From positions 620,001 through 684,000 of the forward strand of contig OOIN01000005.1 of assembly GCA_900323505.1 (NCBI GenBank): DNA of 64,000 bases, given 5' to 3'. Source of the DNA: Ustilago trichophora (taxonomy: Eukaryota > Basidiomycota > Ustilaginomycetes > Ustilaginales > Ustilaginaceae). The notes below the pieces were generated by a model, which was not told the origin of the DNA, searched no databases, and saw only the letters and a program-made list of their open reading frames with translations. This document shows, piece by piece, positions 21,901 through 32,351 of the stretch (its first letter is position 1; every line of letters starts with the position of its first letter). Both the position numbers and the translations under genes were made by a program.

Positions 21901-24356
21901 CTCCTCGCGAATAATCTCACGAAGCGAAAGCAGGATCTTTTCCGAGTAGTGGGGCACGAGAACGGTAAAGGTGGGCATGGCGTCGATGGGGAGCGGCTCG
22001 GGAAGGGCAGTGGTGAGCGACTGAGCAAAGAAGCTGATTCGGCGCTCGGCCTCGGATCCCTTGGGGAAGAACTCGGGCTTGATTCCCTTGTCAGTCTGGC
22101 TGATGAAGAAGGTAGGGGCACGAAGGGTACGCTTGCCGTTCTCGCCAGCGGGAACCTGGTGGTAGAGGAGCTTCTGGACGTGGTCGATCGAGAGCAAGTG
22201 TTCACGGTACATCGAGATGATGATGGCGTTCCAGACCTGCGAGACGAGCACCTTGGGCTTGTACTTGATCTCCATGTCGGCGGTAGCGAGCAGCTTGGCG
22301 TAGATACGCTTGGGCAATCGCTGGAAGATGTCGGACCAGGGCGTCCAAATGGACAGACCCATGTGGAACGACCAACCGATCGAGAAGACCGTGTTCCAAA
22401 TGACGTACCACAAGAAGGTGTCGAGGAAGAAGAGACTGAGATCCATGATGGTCATGAAAGTCAAAGCGAAAGCGGGCTGGTTGGAGCAGAGGGCGGTGCC
22501 GAAGTACTTGTCACTACATCCCTGAACCTTCATGGTGATCATGACAGCGAGAGGATCACGGAAGGAGAGGGTCAAGAAGAAGTAGGATTCGGTGAGCTTG
22601 CATCCAAAGATGAGCACCCAAAGCAAGATCGAGACGGCACGGTGGCTCTTGACGAGAGGAGCGTACGAGGCAGTAAACGTCTGGTTGGCCAGATACTTGC
22701 GGGCCTTGCCTGCGACACGGTCTCCAAACATTCGGCCTGAAGGGACGATGGAGAAGAGAGCAGTGATGCATCCAGCGACCGCGAGGTGGACAATGGCAAT
22801 AATGTTGGCAATGTTGCCCTTGTTGTTGAAGCCAAAGATGTAGACGGCGGGAGCGACAGTGAGGGCAAGACAGATGGCGAGGAAGATCATGCGGCGCATC
22901 AAGTGGCTCGTGTTGTTCCAAGTGGTGGGGATGTAGGAGAACTCGGCCATGGTGGCAGCAATCATGATGAGAGACGAGACGGCACCACCGAGACCAGCCG
23001 CCGAGAGCGACTCGGCGGTGGTGGGGTTTCGCGAGCGTGCGTAGATCTTGGGAGCGTTGTAGGCCGTGTAGTAGAAGAAGACCGAGATGTGAAGAATCCA
23101 GATACGGTTGAAGTTGACGAGCAAGTGGAAGAAGGAGCGCTTCTCCTTGTAGGTCTTGAAGAAGACGCGAGGCCAGTCAATCTTGTCAAACTTCATGAAA
23201 CGCTGGCTTGGAGGCACATCGACGAGGCGGGTCTTGTCGTTCAAAACAATCCTGCCAATGCCCTCGGGGTACCAGAAGAGCTGGTTGACATCGTCGTATC
23301 CAATGATTTTGTCGTGGTCCTTCTCCTTCTTGACGAACTTGCCATCGACTACCTCAAAGACCTGGTCTCGAAGGAAGCGGTAGAGGGGCTTGACGACAGC
23401 GCGCAGGTAAAGACCTTCAGGGACGGGCTCCATGCGGTTCTGACACTCTGGCGAGCGGTAGTAGTCATCGGCACACTTGAAGATGAAGCAGAGACACTCG
23501 GGCACGAATCGGACCTGACCACCTTCACCCCAGCAGAGGAGATAAAGCGCGACCTGTCGTGTGCGATCATAGTCGCTCATCTTCAACATGGCGTCTCTCC
23601 AGCGAGCCGAGGCGGTCTGAAGCGATTTGGCGCTGGCAGTCTGAAGCTTGGCAGCGGCGCTACCTGCATTGCGACCACGGTTAGCCATGCTGGCTGCGCG
23701 GGCAAGACCGGGATTCTGGACCTTGCCGATGGCATCGTCAAGGTCGAGCTGAGCGGCAAAGTACCATTTGCGGTAGTTGGCGTGCTCGCCGCCAATGTAA
23801 TCGGCATGGATGGTCATGAGAGCCTGTTGGGGGTCATGCGACTGGAGCGCGAGTCGAGCATGATCATGAGGTGATCATACATGTTGCGCATGTTGTCGCG
23901 CTGGAAACCGAACTTGTTGGCCAAATCGATGAAGATGTCTTCGATCTCTTCCTTTGCGAGGGGGATGTTGTGTTCGGCGGTCCAAGCGGGGTAAGGCTCA
24001 CGCTGACGGTATCCGCCGCCTGCATCGCCGCCTGGGTATGGACTCGAGATGCCCGAGGGAGCGTACGAGCCCTGACCAAACTGCGAACCGGGACCAGGGG
24101 TGTAGCCACGCTGGGCTGACTCGGCAGAGTAGGCATAGCTCTCTTTGTAGGCGCCGCCTTCGTACGAATCAGCATCGTAGCCGTGACCGGGGATGAGTTC
24201 ACCATCGGAGCGTTCCGATGCGTATGTATCTCTGCGTTCGTTGGGAAAGTAGCTTGCTTCGCTGCCTTGGTCCTCGTGGAAAGCAGCGCCAGCGAAAGGG
24301 TTCATGGGCGGCTGCTGTTGCGGTGGAGGACCGCCGGCGCCGTGATGGGACGACAT
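18997..24356 (-). CDS. FKS1: beta-1,3-glucan synthase catalytic subunit, split by a one-base frameshift
   Basis: The enzyme polymerises UDP-glucose into cell-wall beta-1,3-glucan at the plasma membrane. The N-terminal frame starts at the ATG at 24356 ([13 protein letters not shown], disordered, Gly/Pro/Tyr-rich) and includes [20 protein letters not shown], typical of the Fks N-terminus. The remaining frame, 23817-18997, has 1606 residues with [20 protein letters not shown], a first group of membrane segments and the large cytosolic domain with [20 protein letters not shown] and [12 protein letters not shown] second group of membrane segments follows. Together they make about 1786 residues, the normal length. 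The frames do not join: a run of five C (minus strand; G at 23829-23833) is one base short of what the conserved SRMTPQQAL junction needs. No GT-AG intron repairs this. I treat it as one gene with an error or mutation. Confidence 0.93.
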
Positions 24357-25240
24357 CCCGTGCTTAGTTGGTTGTGTTGATGATGATGGCGATAGCACGC
24401 CTTTGATGAAGGATGGATTGACAGTCGAATGGAATGCTGGAGATTAAAGAGACAGTCAAACTGAGGTAATGTCTATTGCGAGCCTATCAAAGGACATGCG
24501 CAAGTTTCACTGTAGTAAAAAGATGGCTACTGGAGCAGATGATGGCGCAACGAACAAAGTGTTGCTTGCGATTGATGAAGTCGTTAAGGTGGGATGATGT
24601 TGCGAAGAGGCGAGAAAAAGCGTCTGAGACTGATGGAAAGGATTATGATAATGAGGAGAGATTGACGATGACCAGCAGAGTCGGATGGTCGGTGTTGACT
24701 CGTCTGTTGTCGAATCGACCTTTGACTGCGAGACCTCTGATGGCTTGGCGCGAGAGAGGGTCGAGAGAGAGAGAGAGAGAGAGAGAGGCTTGAGGAAAGA
24801 GGAAAAGGTAAAGGAGAGATGGAGTAAGGATGTCGAAGACGGAATCCTGTCGATCTGAGGATCACGGTCGAGTGGAACGAAGCAATCAATCAGACAGTCA
24901 ATACCAAAGAGACGAGACAGAGAGGGAGAGAGGGAGAGGCAGAGGCAGAGGCAGAGAGAGAGAGGGAGGCAGAGGCAGGCAGAGAGAAAGAGTTGACAGC
25001 AGAACGATGTTGCGCAGATCGCAGTTTCAGCTTCACACGTTCGGGGCAGCCGCTCAACAGCTCAGCAGTACAGCAGCACAGCAGTGCATCCAAGGCGCAG
25101 AGGCGCACAAAGGCACAAGGACGGAGCAACAAAAGAGAGGGGTTGGCTGGCGAAATGGCTAGGCTGGCTGATTGACAGCTTCAGGGGCGGCGGCAGAGGC
25201 AGAGAGAAACACAGACCCGAATTGCACAGCACAGCCAGCA

Positions 25241-25281
25241 GACACACACACACACACTCTCTCTCTCTCTCTCTCTCTCTC
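25241..25281. repeat. compound (CA)n(CT)n microsatellite
   Basis: Eight CA units run directly into about twelve CT units, roughly 900 bases upstream of the FKS1 ATG. Confidence 0.95.
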
Positions 25282-28200
25282 GAAAGTGCACGCCGAGACA
25301 GGCGCAGCTCAATTTGCAAGGCTCAGAGATACTGTAGGGAAAGAGACAAAAAAAAAAAAAGCTGCGTAAAGTCACGCAGAGACTTTGAAAGGGGGAAAAA
25401 AAGCTGCTTTGCGTGTGCTTTGTTTGAATTCAAGATGAACAATCAACATGCCTCGACGGTGGCGAGCGGCGCAGTCGAGTGCAGCACTCAGACAGCCATG
25501 AAATGAAAACAAACCAGAAACGAGATGCGAGCCAAGCACCAGAGTTTCGAAAAGCGCGCCGAGCCACAGAGAGAGAGGGCATGTACAGCCGTCGAGCCTT
25601 GGAGTGAGGGCCAGAGGCAGAAGTGACCAAAACACTGGCCTGATCATACACCGTCAGGGTGCAGGGATGAAGAGCCTCAGGGGCTTGTTGTTATGTGCTA
25701 GTCTACCAAGCCAGCACATCGCCTAAACACCTCGTCGAACTGTGAGCTTCACACAGAGTAGAATGCATGTGTTGCTCCGAGCCAGGCCGAGTTTCGAGCG
25801 CTTCTCAGCCAAGAGGCGAGAGGCCTATACCGCAAAATTCAAGGCGTCAGAAGAGAGGAGGCAGAGGACACATTTCGAGTGAGAAAAAGAAAAGAAAAAA
25901 AAGGGTCGAAACTTTTGGTGCAAGAAAGACCAACACGCCGATCGGTACATGCCATCACTGCTTAACTGCCTCATCGAACCAATTTTTTTTTCAGGCTGTG
26001 CGCAACAATTCTCTCCTTTGCGAAATCACATCCTTACTTTGAGGCTCCTTTTTCAAATTTCTCAAACTTTGTATTCTAAATCGTCACTTTACATGTGGTT
26101 TCTCTCTGTCGAAGAGGATAACAACAACAGAAAAAGGTTCACCGCGACTGCCTAAGCCTGGAGAGAGAGAGAACATCCAGCTCCGCTTTGCGTCTTCCTT
26201 GCTGCGTAGGTATTTTTGGCTCTACGTCAACGCAATGCTCTTTTCTTCGCATCGATTTCCTGAGATATGGTGAGTCTGTCTTCCTTGCTCAAAGCCACTT
26301 CATGTTGGTGGGCCAAGTGGTGCTCCGACGCCAATAACATCTTGCAGCAGCTACAACCTGCAAAGAGAGAGAGAGAGAGAGAGAGCAAATGAAATGTCAT
26401 GACAAGCAGGCGTCGGTCCGACGTGCGTCCTCCGAAGAATTCAAAGACCGTCCGTCGGGAGTGCGTCACCTGTTGTCGTTAACCTCGACTGATGGTTCGA
26501 AACTTGTTACTCTCTGTTCTGTCTACCCGCTGTTGCTCGGGGCTCGTTTTGCTTTGCACGACTGGCAAAGGCTGCTCTTCTTGGCACTGCTTGGCTAGGA
26601 GCGTTGCTCGCTACATTTCAACGGCTTGATCCGCTTGGTGGTGCGAAGAAGGTCTGTACCAGTGTACTGTACAGTATTGCTGTAGCGGTGACAGGGTTGA
26701 TGGTTCTCAAGACAGACTGTTGGTGCAGTTATGGCCGGACTTACGCAGAGTTGCATGCCGCAACCGCGCTGTTTGTCTTCCTACGGTACTGTACGGTCCA
26801 AACACTCTCACGCTGGAAGCCACTGCTGCCGATGGCTTCCCGATCAAACATGACCTTCAATTCATCCTTTTTCCATCGTTGTGCTATGCTGCGGCCAGTG
26901 ATTCTACGAGCTCAGCTTCATGAGAGAATCCCACAAGAAGAACCGATGTCAAAGCTGCCTCCGCAAAGATCGAGAGCTGTTCATCAAAGCCGAGCCCTCC
27001 CACGAACTTTGGATTGCTACTGCCCTTCCTGTTGAAGATAGACTCGCGCGTGAGCAAGGCATCATCGTCGTAGCTCTGCTTCAGAACGACTGACTTGGAT
27101 GTGGACTGTCTAATCAACGTCTGGAAGCCATGTCCAGGCATAGCGAAACACACTTCCGAGAGCTCTGCCTCCGATCAAATCTCCCTTTGGCATCGTTGAA
27201 CAATCGATAAAAATCGACAAAGTCCGTGATAATTACTGTACGGTACAAGGCGATCTGCAAGCCTTCATCACGACCCTCGACTTGGTTGACAACAACCGCT
27301 TCGCTTGACGGCGGCTGACAGTGCACTCTAAAAAAAAGGGATGGAACAAAGTGCTAAGGCGACGACAGATCGACGCTGCATGATGCAGTTCCATGCTTTG
27401 TCGTTGCCAGCGAGGCGGGGGGGGGTTTTTTTCTCCTCTCTTCTCCTGAGAGCGCCGACGTTTGGAATGTCGTTTTGTTTAACAACTTCTGAAGCTGCGT
27501 GGGGAGATCGACAAGCACCCTTTTTTTGGCGTGCACGATTCCCTCCTGCCGAGATGGAAAGGAAAGAAACGCCCGAAGAGAGGAGGTACAGTTGTTGGCT
27601 CTCGTGCGAATCCAAGTCGGATTGCAGAGGTTGGCCAGAGGTTGGTTTGAACATCAGGTGTCGACGTCGGCTGGACATCTTCTGACGCTCAGCACGATCA
27701 GCACTTGCTCTGCTGTCAGGCTATGATAAGGTGTTTGCTTCTCACATCTGGGCTCTCACTGTCATCGGTGTAGTGGAGTGACGATTGATTCTGTAGCCAC
27801 GTGCGCCATGTGTTCAATGTCAGACTAGCCAGGTTAACATCTTTCAGCAAACAAATATTCAACATTTCTTGCCTCAATTTTGATTCCCCTTTATTTTATT
27901 TTATTTCTTTTTCTGTATTCCGATTGCCTTCCCCTGGCCGAAGTCATATCACCGATAGAGCACGGGCACTGACCGCAGGCATGGAATCCTACAACCAGCT
28001 GTGCATGGTGACAAGGCGCATCCAACCTACTGTACAGAATGGAACGACGGCCGACCGTGCAGAGCTGCACAGCTTGCAGCGATGACAGCGGATCGGGTTG
28101 CTTACGGAAGAGCCAAACACAGCATCCGGCGCCAAGAGACGTGACTTGAAGCGACAGCGCCAAGACGCTTCCCTGCATTTCTATCGTGCGTCACACAACC

Positions 28201-28933
28201 CCACCCCCTTTCACTTGATCAGCGCCAACAGCCGTCACGGTGTTCAGATTTGCCAAGCCTGCACGGGCGTAGCGAGCATATCGGAGCCAAGACGCTTCGT
28301 GATCAAGGCGAGGTTGGAACAAGTATAATGCGTTTGCGTGGACACAGCCACACGCAATACATCGAGTCGTTAGTTTAGACTGTCACAAGCGGATCTTGGC
28401 TTGGTCTCTGTGGAAATCGTCTCGAAGCGAGTCGGTCAGATCGGTAGGGGCTGACCATCCATCTATTTTGCGGAGGGTACTTTGGACAGGAAGCGTACGA
28501 AAGCATTCACGACCAGAGTGTACTGTGTAGCACATAATGTACGGCTTGCAGACCTTTGTCAAGAAACAAAGACAATGAAAAGGATACGTCGGAGGTCCTT
28601 GGGTGCCACGATTGATGCGTTTCGAATGGAAAAGGTTCAAACCATCAGCGATCGAGTTGTCAGCTTCAAATGCAAAACCGAACAGAAATTGGAATACAGT
28701 CGTTTGGCCGAAGACTTTTCTGCTTCATGCGCTGCTATGATTTTTCGCCTCTGACACGGGGCATAAGAGAGAGAGAGAGAGAGTGAGACACTTGGACGGA
28801 TGCCAAGGCTTCACAATCAACTTCTCTGCTGCTTGCTCACCACTTGAGCCCAATGTCCGAAATCGTACAAAGACACAAACAAGCCTATCCCATTTGGCTT
28901 GACAAAGATGCATCTACTGTACGATTGGGTTGA

Positions 28934-28967
28934 TGAGAGTGTACAGTACAGTACAGTACAGTACAAT
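28934..28967. repeat. tandem GTACA repeat, five-base unit
   Basis: Consecutive GTACA units read GTACAGTACAGTACAGTACA on the plus strand. This is one of the longest members of the recurrent GTACAGTAC-type sequence in the window's intergenic DNA. Confidence 0.9.
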
Positions 28968-29759
28968 GACGAGGGCAGGGCCGAAAAAATTCAAACAGGG
29001 TCTGACCATACGCGTGTGCGAGGCAACGACGACCAACGCAATGCTGGCCTTGCCTAGCCACTGAACCACTTGAATGAATGCGGGGCTGCAGTGCACCTCA
29101 GGCACACGGAGACGCCAACTTACTGTAACCTTTTGCAGACGCGTGAACGAGGCTAGCGTTCGGCCAACCAATTTAGAGCTTGTTTCTTTTCCAGTAACGA
29201 CAATCTACAGTACTGCTTCCGCTCGTTCCCGGATCTGACCAACATACATACTGTAGATCTGTCTCGAATCAAGCCAATATAACCCAAACATAAGGCGAGC
29301 TTTGAAGGCAGTCTACTTAGCCTCGCAGAGGGTTCAGTGGAGAGTGTACTGCAGTTGAAATTTGAATGAGTAAAAGAAACAGAAAGCCTTTTCCCAAGCT
29401 GGCGGATCTACCGACTGCTTACATTGTCCATGCTTGCCAAAGACATGACTGTAACACAGGCTCCTCCGCTCGAAACAGAAAAGCGGGATGGATCCGAATT
29501 CCCATGGCCAAGGAAGGGGCACAGCAGATCATGCTAAGCGAACCATGGACGATACTTGTGCTTTGCGCGCTGTGTCGGACCTGCCGCTAGTCAGGGCAAA
29601 GAGAATCGGTTAGGCAGCGTTGAGAGAATGTCGAATATTGTAACTAGCACAGCACAGCACAGTAAGTACTGTATAGAGAGAGCCCTATCCCAAAAGCCAA
29701 GGCAAGCATTTGGGTGAGAACTTAGACCCGAAATAGGCGTGGACTTTCTTTGCTTAGTG

Positions 29760-29790
<31 letters not shown>

Positions 29791-30201
29791 TTTGCATTTC
29801 AGGCTCCGACAGAGTGCGACACACAGACAGTCTCTGTGAGAACGTCCTCGGAACACCTTTTCCTTGTCCAGAACACGCCACTCTCTCTTCGACACACACA
29901 GACCAACCAACAAGGCAGTGCCCCCCCTCTCCTCTCTCGCCTCTGCTCTTGGCGCTTTCATTCGTCCTCCACGCTTCCATTGCGGCACCACCCTGATCCT
30001 GACTCTGACTCTGACTCGCAAGTGTGCCGACGCTCAAGCCCAAGCTCAGTCAGGTCTGCAAAGACGTCTCTTTCTCCACAACATACTCATCTGAGCTTGC
30101 CTTTGCTCCACCATCTTGCTTTCTTTCTCGTTCTATACCTTCCTACCTTTCCCCGCTGCCGTGCTCCTGGATATACGCAGCATCGCACCCCTGCAAACAC
30201 C

Positions 30202-31959
30202 ATGGTTCGGGGTACACTCGTCCAACTTAGACCATTGGGTCTCTTGCTCACTCTGCTCGCTCTAGTGGCTCTCCTCGTCAAGCCATCCGGGGCCATTCCT
30301 TCCGTCACTCGCCGCGGCAAGTATCTCTACCAGGACAACAATAGATTCTACATCAAGGGTATCGCATACCAGGAGCCTGCTCCCATTGCAGAGTCGACTC
30401 AGGCCAACGAGGAGAACGGCGGCTTCCCAGAACCTGACAGCTTCACCGACCCACTGGCACTCCCAGACGCATGCACGCGTGACGTTGCCAACTTCCGCGA
30501 CCTCGGCATCAACACCATTCGAGTCTACTCGGTCAACTCTAGCCTCAACCATGATGCATGCATGTCCACTTTTAGCAATGCTGGCATCTATGTGATTCTC
30601 GACCTGGCATTGCCGCTCAACGGCTCCATCAACCGTGCTCAGCCTAGCTGGGACGTCGGTCTGCTGGATTTGTATGCCAAAACCATCGACGTCTTTAGCC
30701 GCTACGACAACTTGCTCGCAGTCAACATTGCCAACGAGGTCGTCACTCAGCCATCCAATGCCGTCGCTGCTCCCTTCATCAAGGCTGCCGTCCGTGATGT
30801 CAAGGCCTACCTCCGATCCAAGAACTCCAACGTCCTCGTCTCTTACTCGTCCACCGACGGTCCTTCCGGTGTCAACCAGTGGCGAGACATGCTTGCCTAC
30901 TATTTGACGTGCGGCAGTGCAGCCACCAGTGTGGATCTGTACGGTCTCAATTCGTACTCGTGGTGCGGCAACAGCTCCTACTCTGCGTCGGGATACAGCA
31001 CTCTGACCACCGATCTCAGCTCTCTGCCCGTTCCTGCCTACCTCGCCGAGTTTGGCTGCGTTGACGGTGTCGGCACCAACAACCGTCCATGGACTGAAGT
31101 CTCGGCGCTATTCTCGAGGCCCATGACCGACACCTTTAGCGGTGGTGTTGCTTTCTCCTACTTCCCTCAGCCATCGGGTCTCGACTACGGTCTCGTCAGC
31201 GTCTCTGGCAACTCTGTCACCACTCGACCCGACTGGCAGGCGCTCAAGAGGCAATTTGCCAACACCACCTCGGCTCCAAACGGTGCTCCAACGGGTGTCA
31301 ACGCCTCGCCAGACTATCAAACCTGCAGAGGCGGCACCAACAACTTCCCCGCCTCCACCCAACTTCCACCTACGCCCAGTCCGCAGCTGTGCAACTGTCT
31401 CGAGACCAACGCATACAGCTGTGTCCTCAACCAGGCGGCTTTCAACTCACCCAACATTATTGGCGCCCTCACCGGTCAAGCCTGCACCTACCTGTCGGAG
31501 CGAGGCGGTTCGTGCAACCCCATTCTCGCCGACGGCGAAAGTGGCACCTACGGCAACTACTCGTTCTGCAGTTCGGGTCAGAGACTCGAATGGGCAATGT
31601 CGCAGTACTACGAGATCACCGGTTTCAACGCCCAATCTTGCGACTTTGCCGGTAATGCAAGCACCAAAACCCCTCCCGCTGCCACGTCGGCTTCCATCAA
31701 CAGCGCCTTTTCCAGCTGTCTCAGCCAAAACCCAATTGGAGTCTTCACTCCTCAACCTGACATTTCTGCCTCCACCAACGGCACAGGCACAGCAAGCGGA
31801 ACTTCACCCTCGCGACCATCACAAACTTCAGCACGTCCCTCATCGGGCAACTCGGCCGCTAGCTTCTTGACCACTGGTCAGAGCCTGTGGAGCTTGACCG
31901 CTCTCACAACGCTAGTGACCCTTGGCATCATGGGCGTCGCAGGATGGTCTGTCATCTAA
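30202..31959 (+). CDS. GH72 beta-1,3-glucanosyltransferase (Gas1/Gel family) with X8/CBM43 domain and GPI signal
   Basis: A 585-residue cell-surface enzyme that cuts and rejoins beta-1,3-glucan chains to elongate wall glucan. There is a signal peptide at about residues 1-30. The GH72 domain spans about 35-345, with the proton donor in NIANEVV (Glu179) and the nucleophile in YLAEFGCV (Glu283). A cysteine-rich X8 (CBM43) domain begins LCNCLETNAYSCVLN near 395 and runs to about 480. A Ser/Thr-rich linker and a hydrophobic GPI-attachment tail end the protein. The start at 30202 was chosen because it directly precedes the signal peptide; the open frame upstream is only the pyrimidine-rich leader. 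It lies head to head with FKS1, which makes the substrate of this enzyme. Confidence 0.95.
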   Translation: MVRGTLVQLRPLGLLLTLLALVALLVKPSGAIPSVTRRGKYLYQDNNRFYIKGIAYQEPAPIAESTQANEENGGFPEPDSFTDPLALPDACTRDVANFRDLGINTIRVYSVNSSLNHDACMSTFSNAGIYVILDLALPLNGSINRAQPSWDVGLLDLYAKTIDVFSRYDNLLAVNIANEVVTQPSNAVAAPFIKAAVRDVKAYLRSKNSNVLVSYSSTDGPSGVNQWRDMLAYYLTCGSAATSVDLYGLNSYSWCGNSSYSASGYSTLTTDLSSLPVPAYLAEFGCVDGVGTNNRPWTEVSALFSRPMTDTFSGGVAFSYFPQPSGLDYGLVSVSGNSVTTRPDWQALKRQFANTTSAPNGAPTGVNASPDYQTCRGGTNNFPASTQLPPTPSPQLCNCLETNAYSCVLNQAAFNSPNIIGALTGQACTYLSERGGSCNPILADGESGTYGNYSFCSSGQRLEWAMSQYYEITGFNAQSCDFAGNASTKTPPAATSASINSAFSSCLSQNPIGVFTPQPDISASTNGTGTASGTSPSRPSQTSARPSSGNSAASFLTTGQSLWSLTALTTLVTLGIMGVAGWSVI

Positions 31960-32351
31960 AGATAAAAAAACAAACAAACAAACATACCAGGGTTGCAAAC
32001 AGCGCTGTGCATATCTTGTCAATCGATATACCTCTTCAACATGATGGTTGCATCATCCGGACATTTGCTATTTTATTTGCTTTGTATTCGTTGCTTTCAG
32101 TCTCATCTTTTCATTCATGTTTATTGTCCGACTCTGCTTCATGCTGCTTGTCAAATAAGTTGAAGACTGTATTTCACACAAGATGGCGATTGAAGTATTA
32201 AAACGTTATGATTGTCCATTCGATATCTGACCTAAGAAAAGCATCTTGTGTACTGTACTGTACTTGACAAATGTGATGCAAAATGTTGTAATCTATGCTA
32301 CCTTTTTTAATAACTACCGCCACCACCTGCTACTTTTTTATATATTTCTCT
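31960..32351. other. convergent 3' region
   Basis: AT-rich sequence between the ends of the GH72 gene (+) and the rhomboid gene (-), with a TACTGTACTGTAC site near 32251. It presumably holds both 3' untranslated regions. Confidence 0.6.

Larger units (their letters stand above)
24357..30201. other. 5.8-kb intergenic spacer between divergent FKS1 and the GH72 gene
   Basis: No open frame here has recognisable domains; the longest (about 140 residues) look like chance frames on both strands. The spacer contains purine/pyrimidine microsatellites (GA 24763-24788, mixed GA/GGCA 24919-24995, CA then CT 25241-25281, GA 26363-26385, GA 28768-28784), several GTACAGTAC-type sites (about 26657, 26786, 27236, 28029, 28917-28967, 29199, 29667) and a CTG run at 29770-29790 in the GH72 leader. 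It must hold both promoters; a non-coding RNA is possible but unsupported. Confidence 0.6.

Noticed and set aside
19162..22740. Plus-strand open frame of 1192 codons antisense to FKS1
   Set aside because: It mirrors the codon bias of FKS1; the translation is rich in Glu/Asp/Arg/Val without domains, while the minus strand encodes an unmistakable glucan synthase.
26604..27685. Frames of 110-143 codons on both strands in the FKS1-GH72 spacer
   Set aside because: They overlap each other, have no domain, and show codon usage unlike the certain genes.
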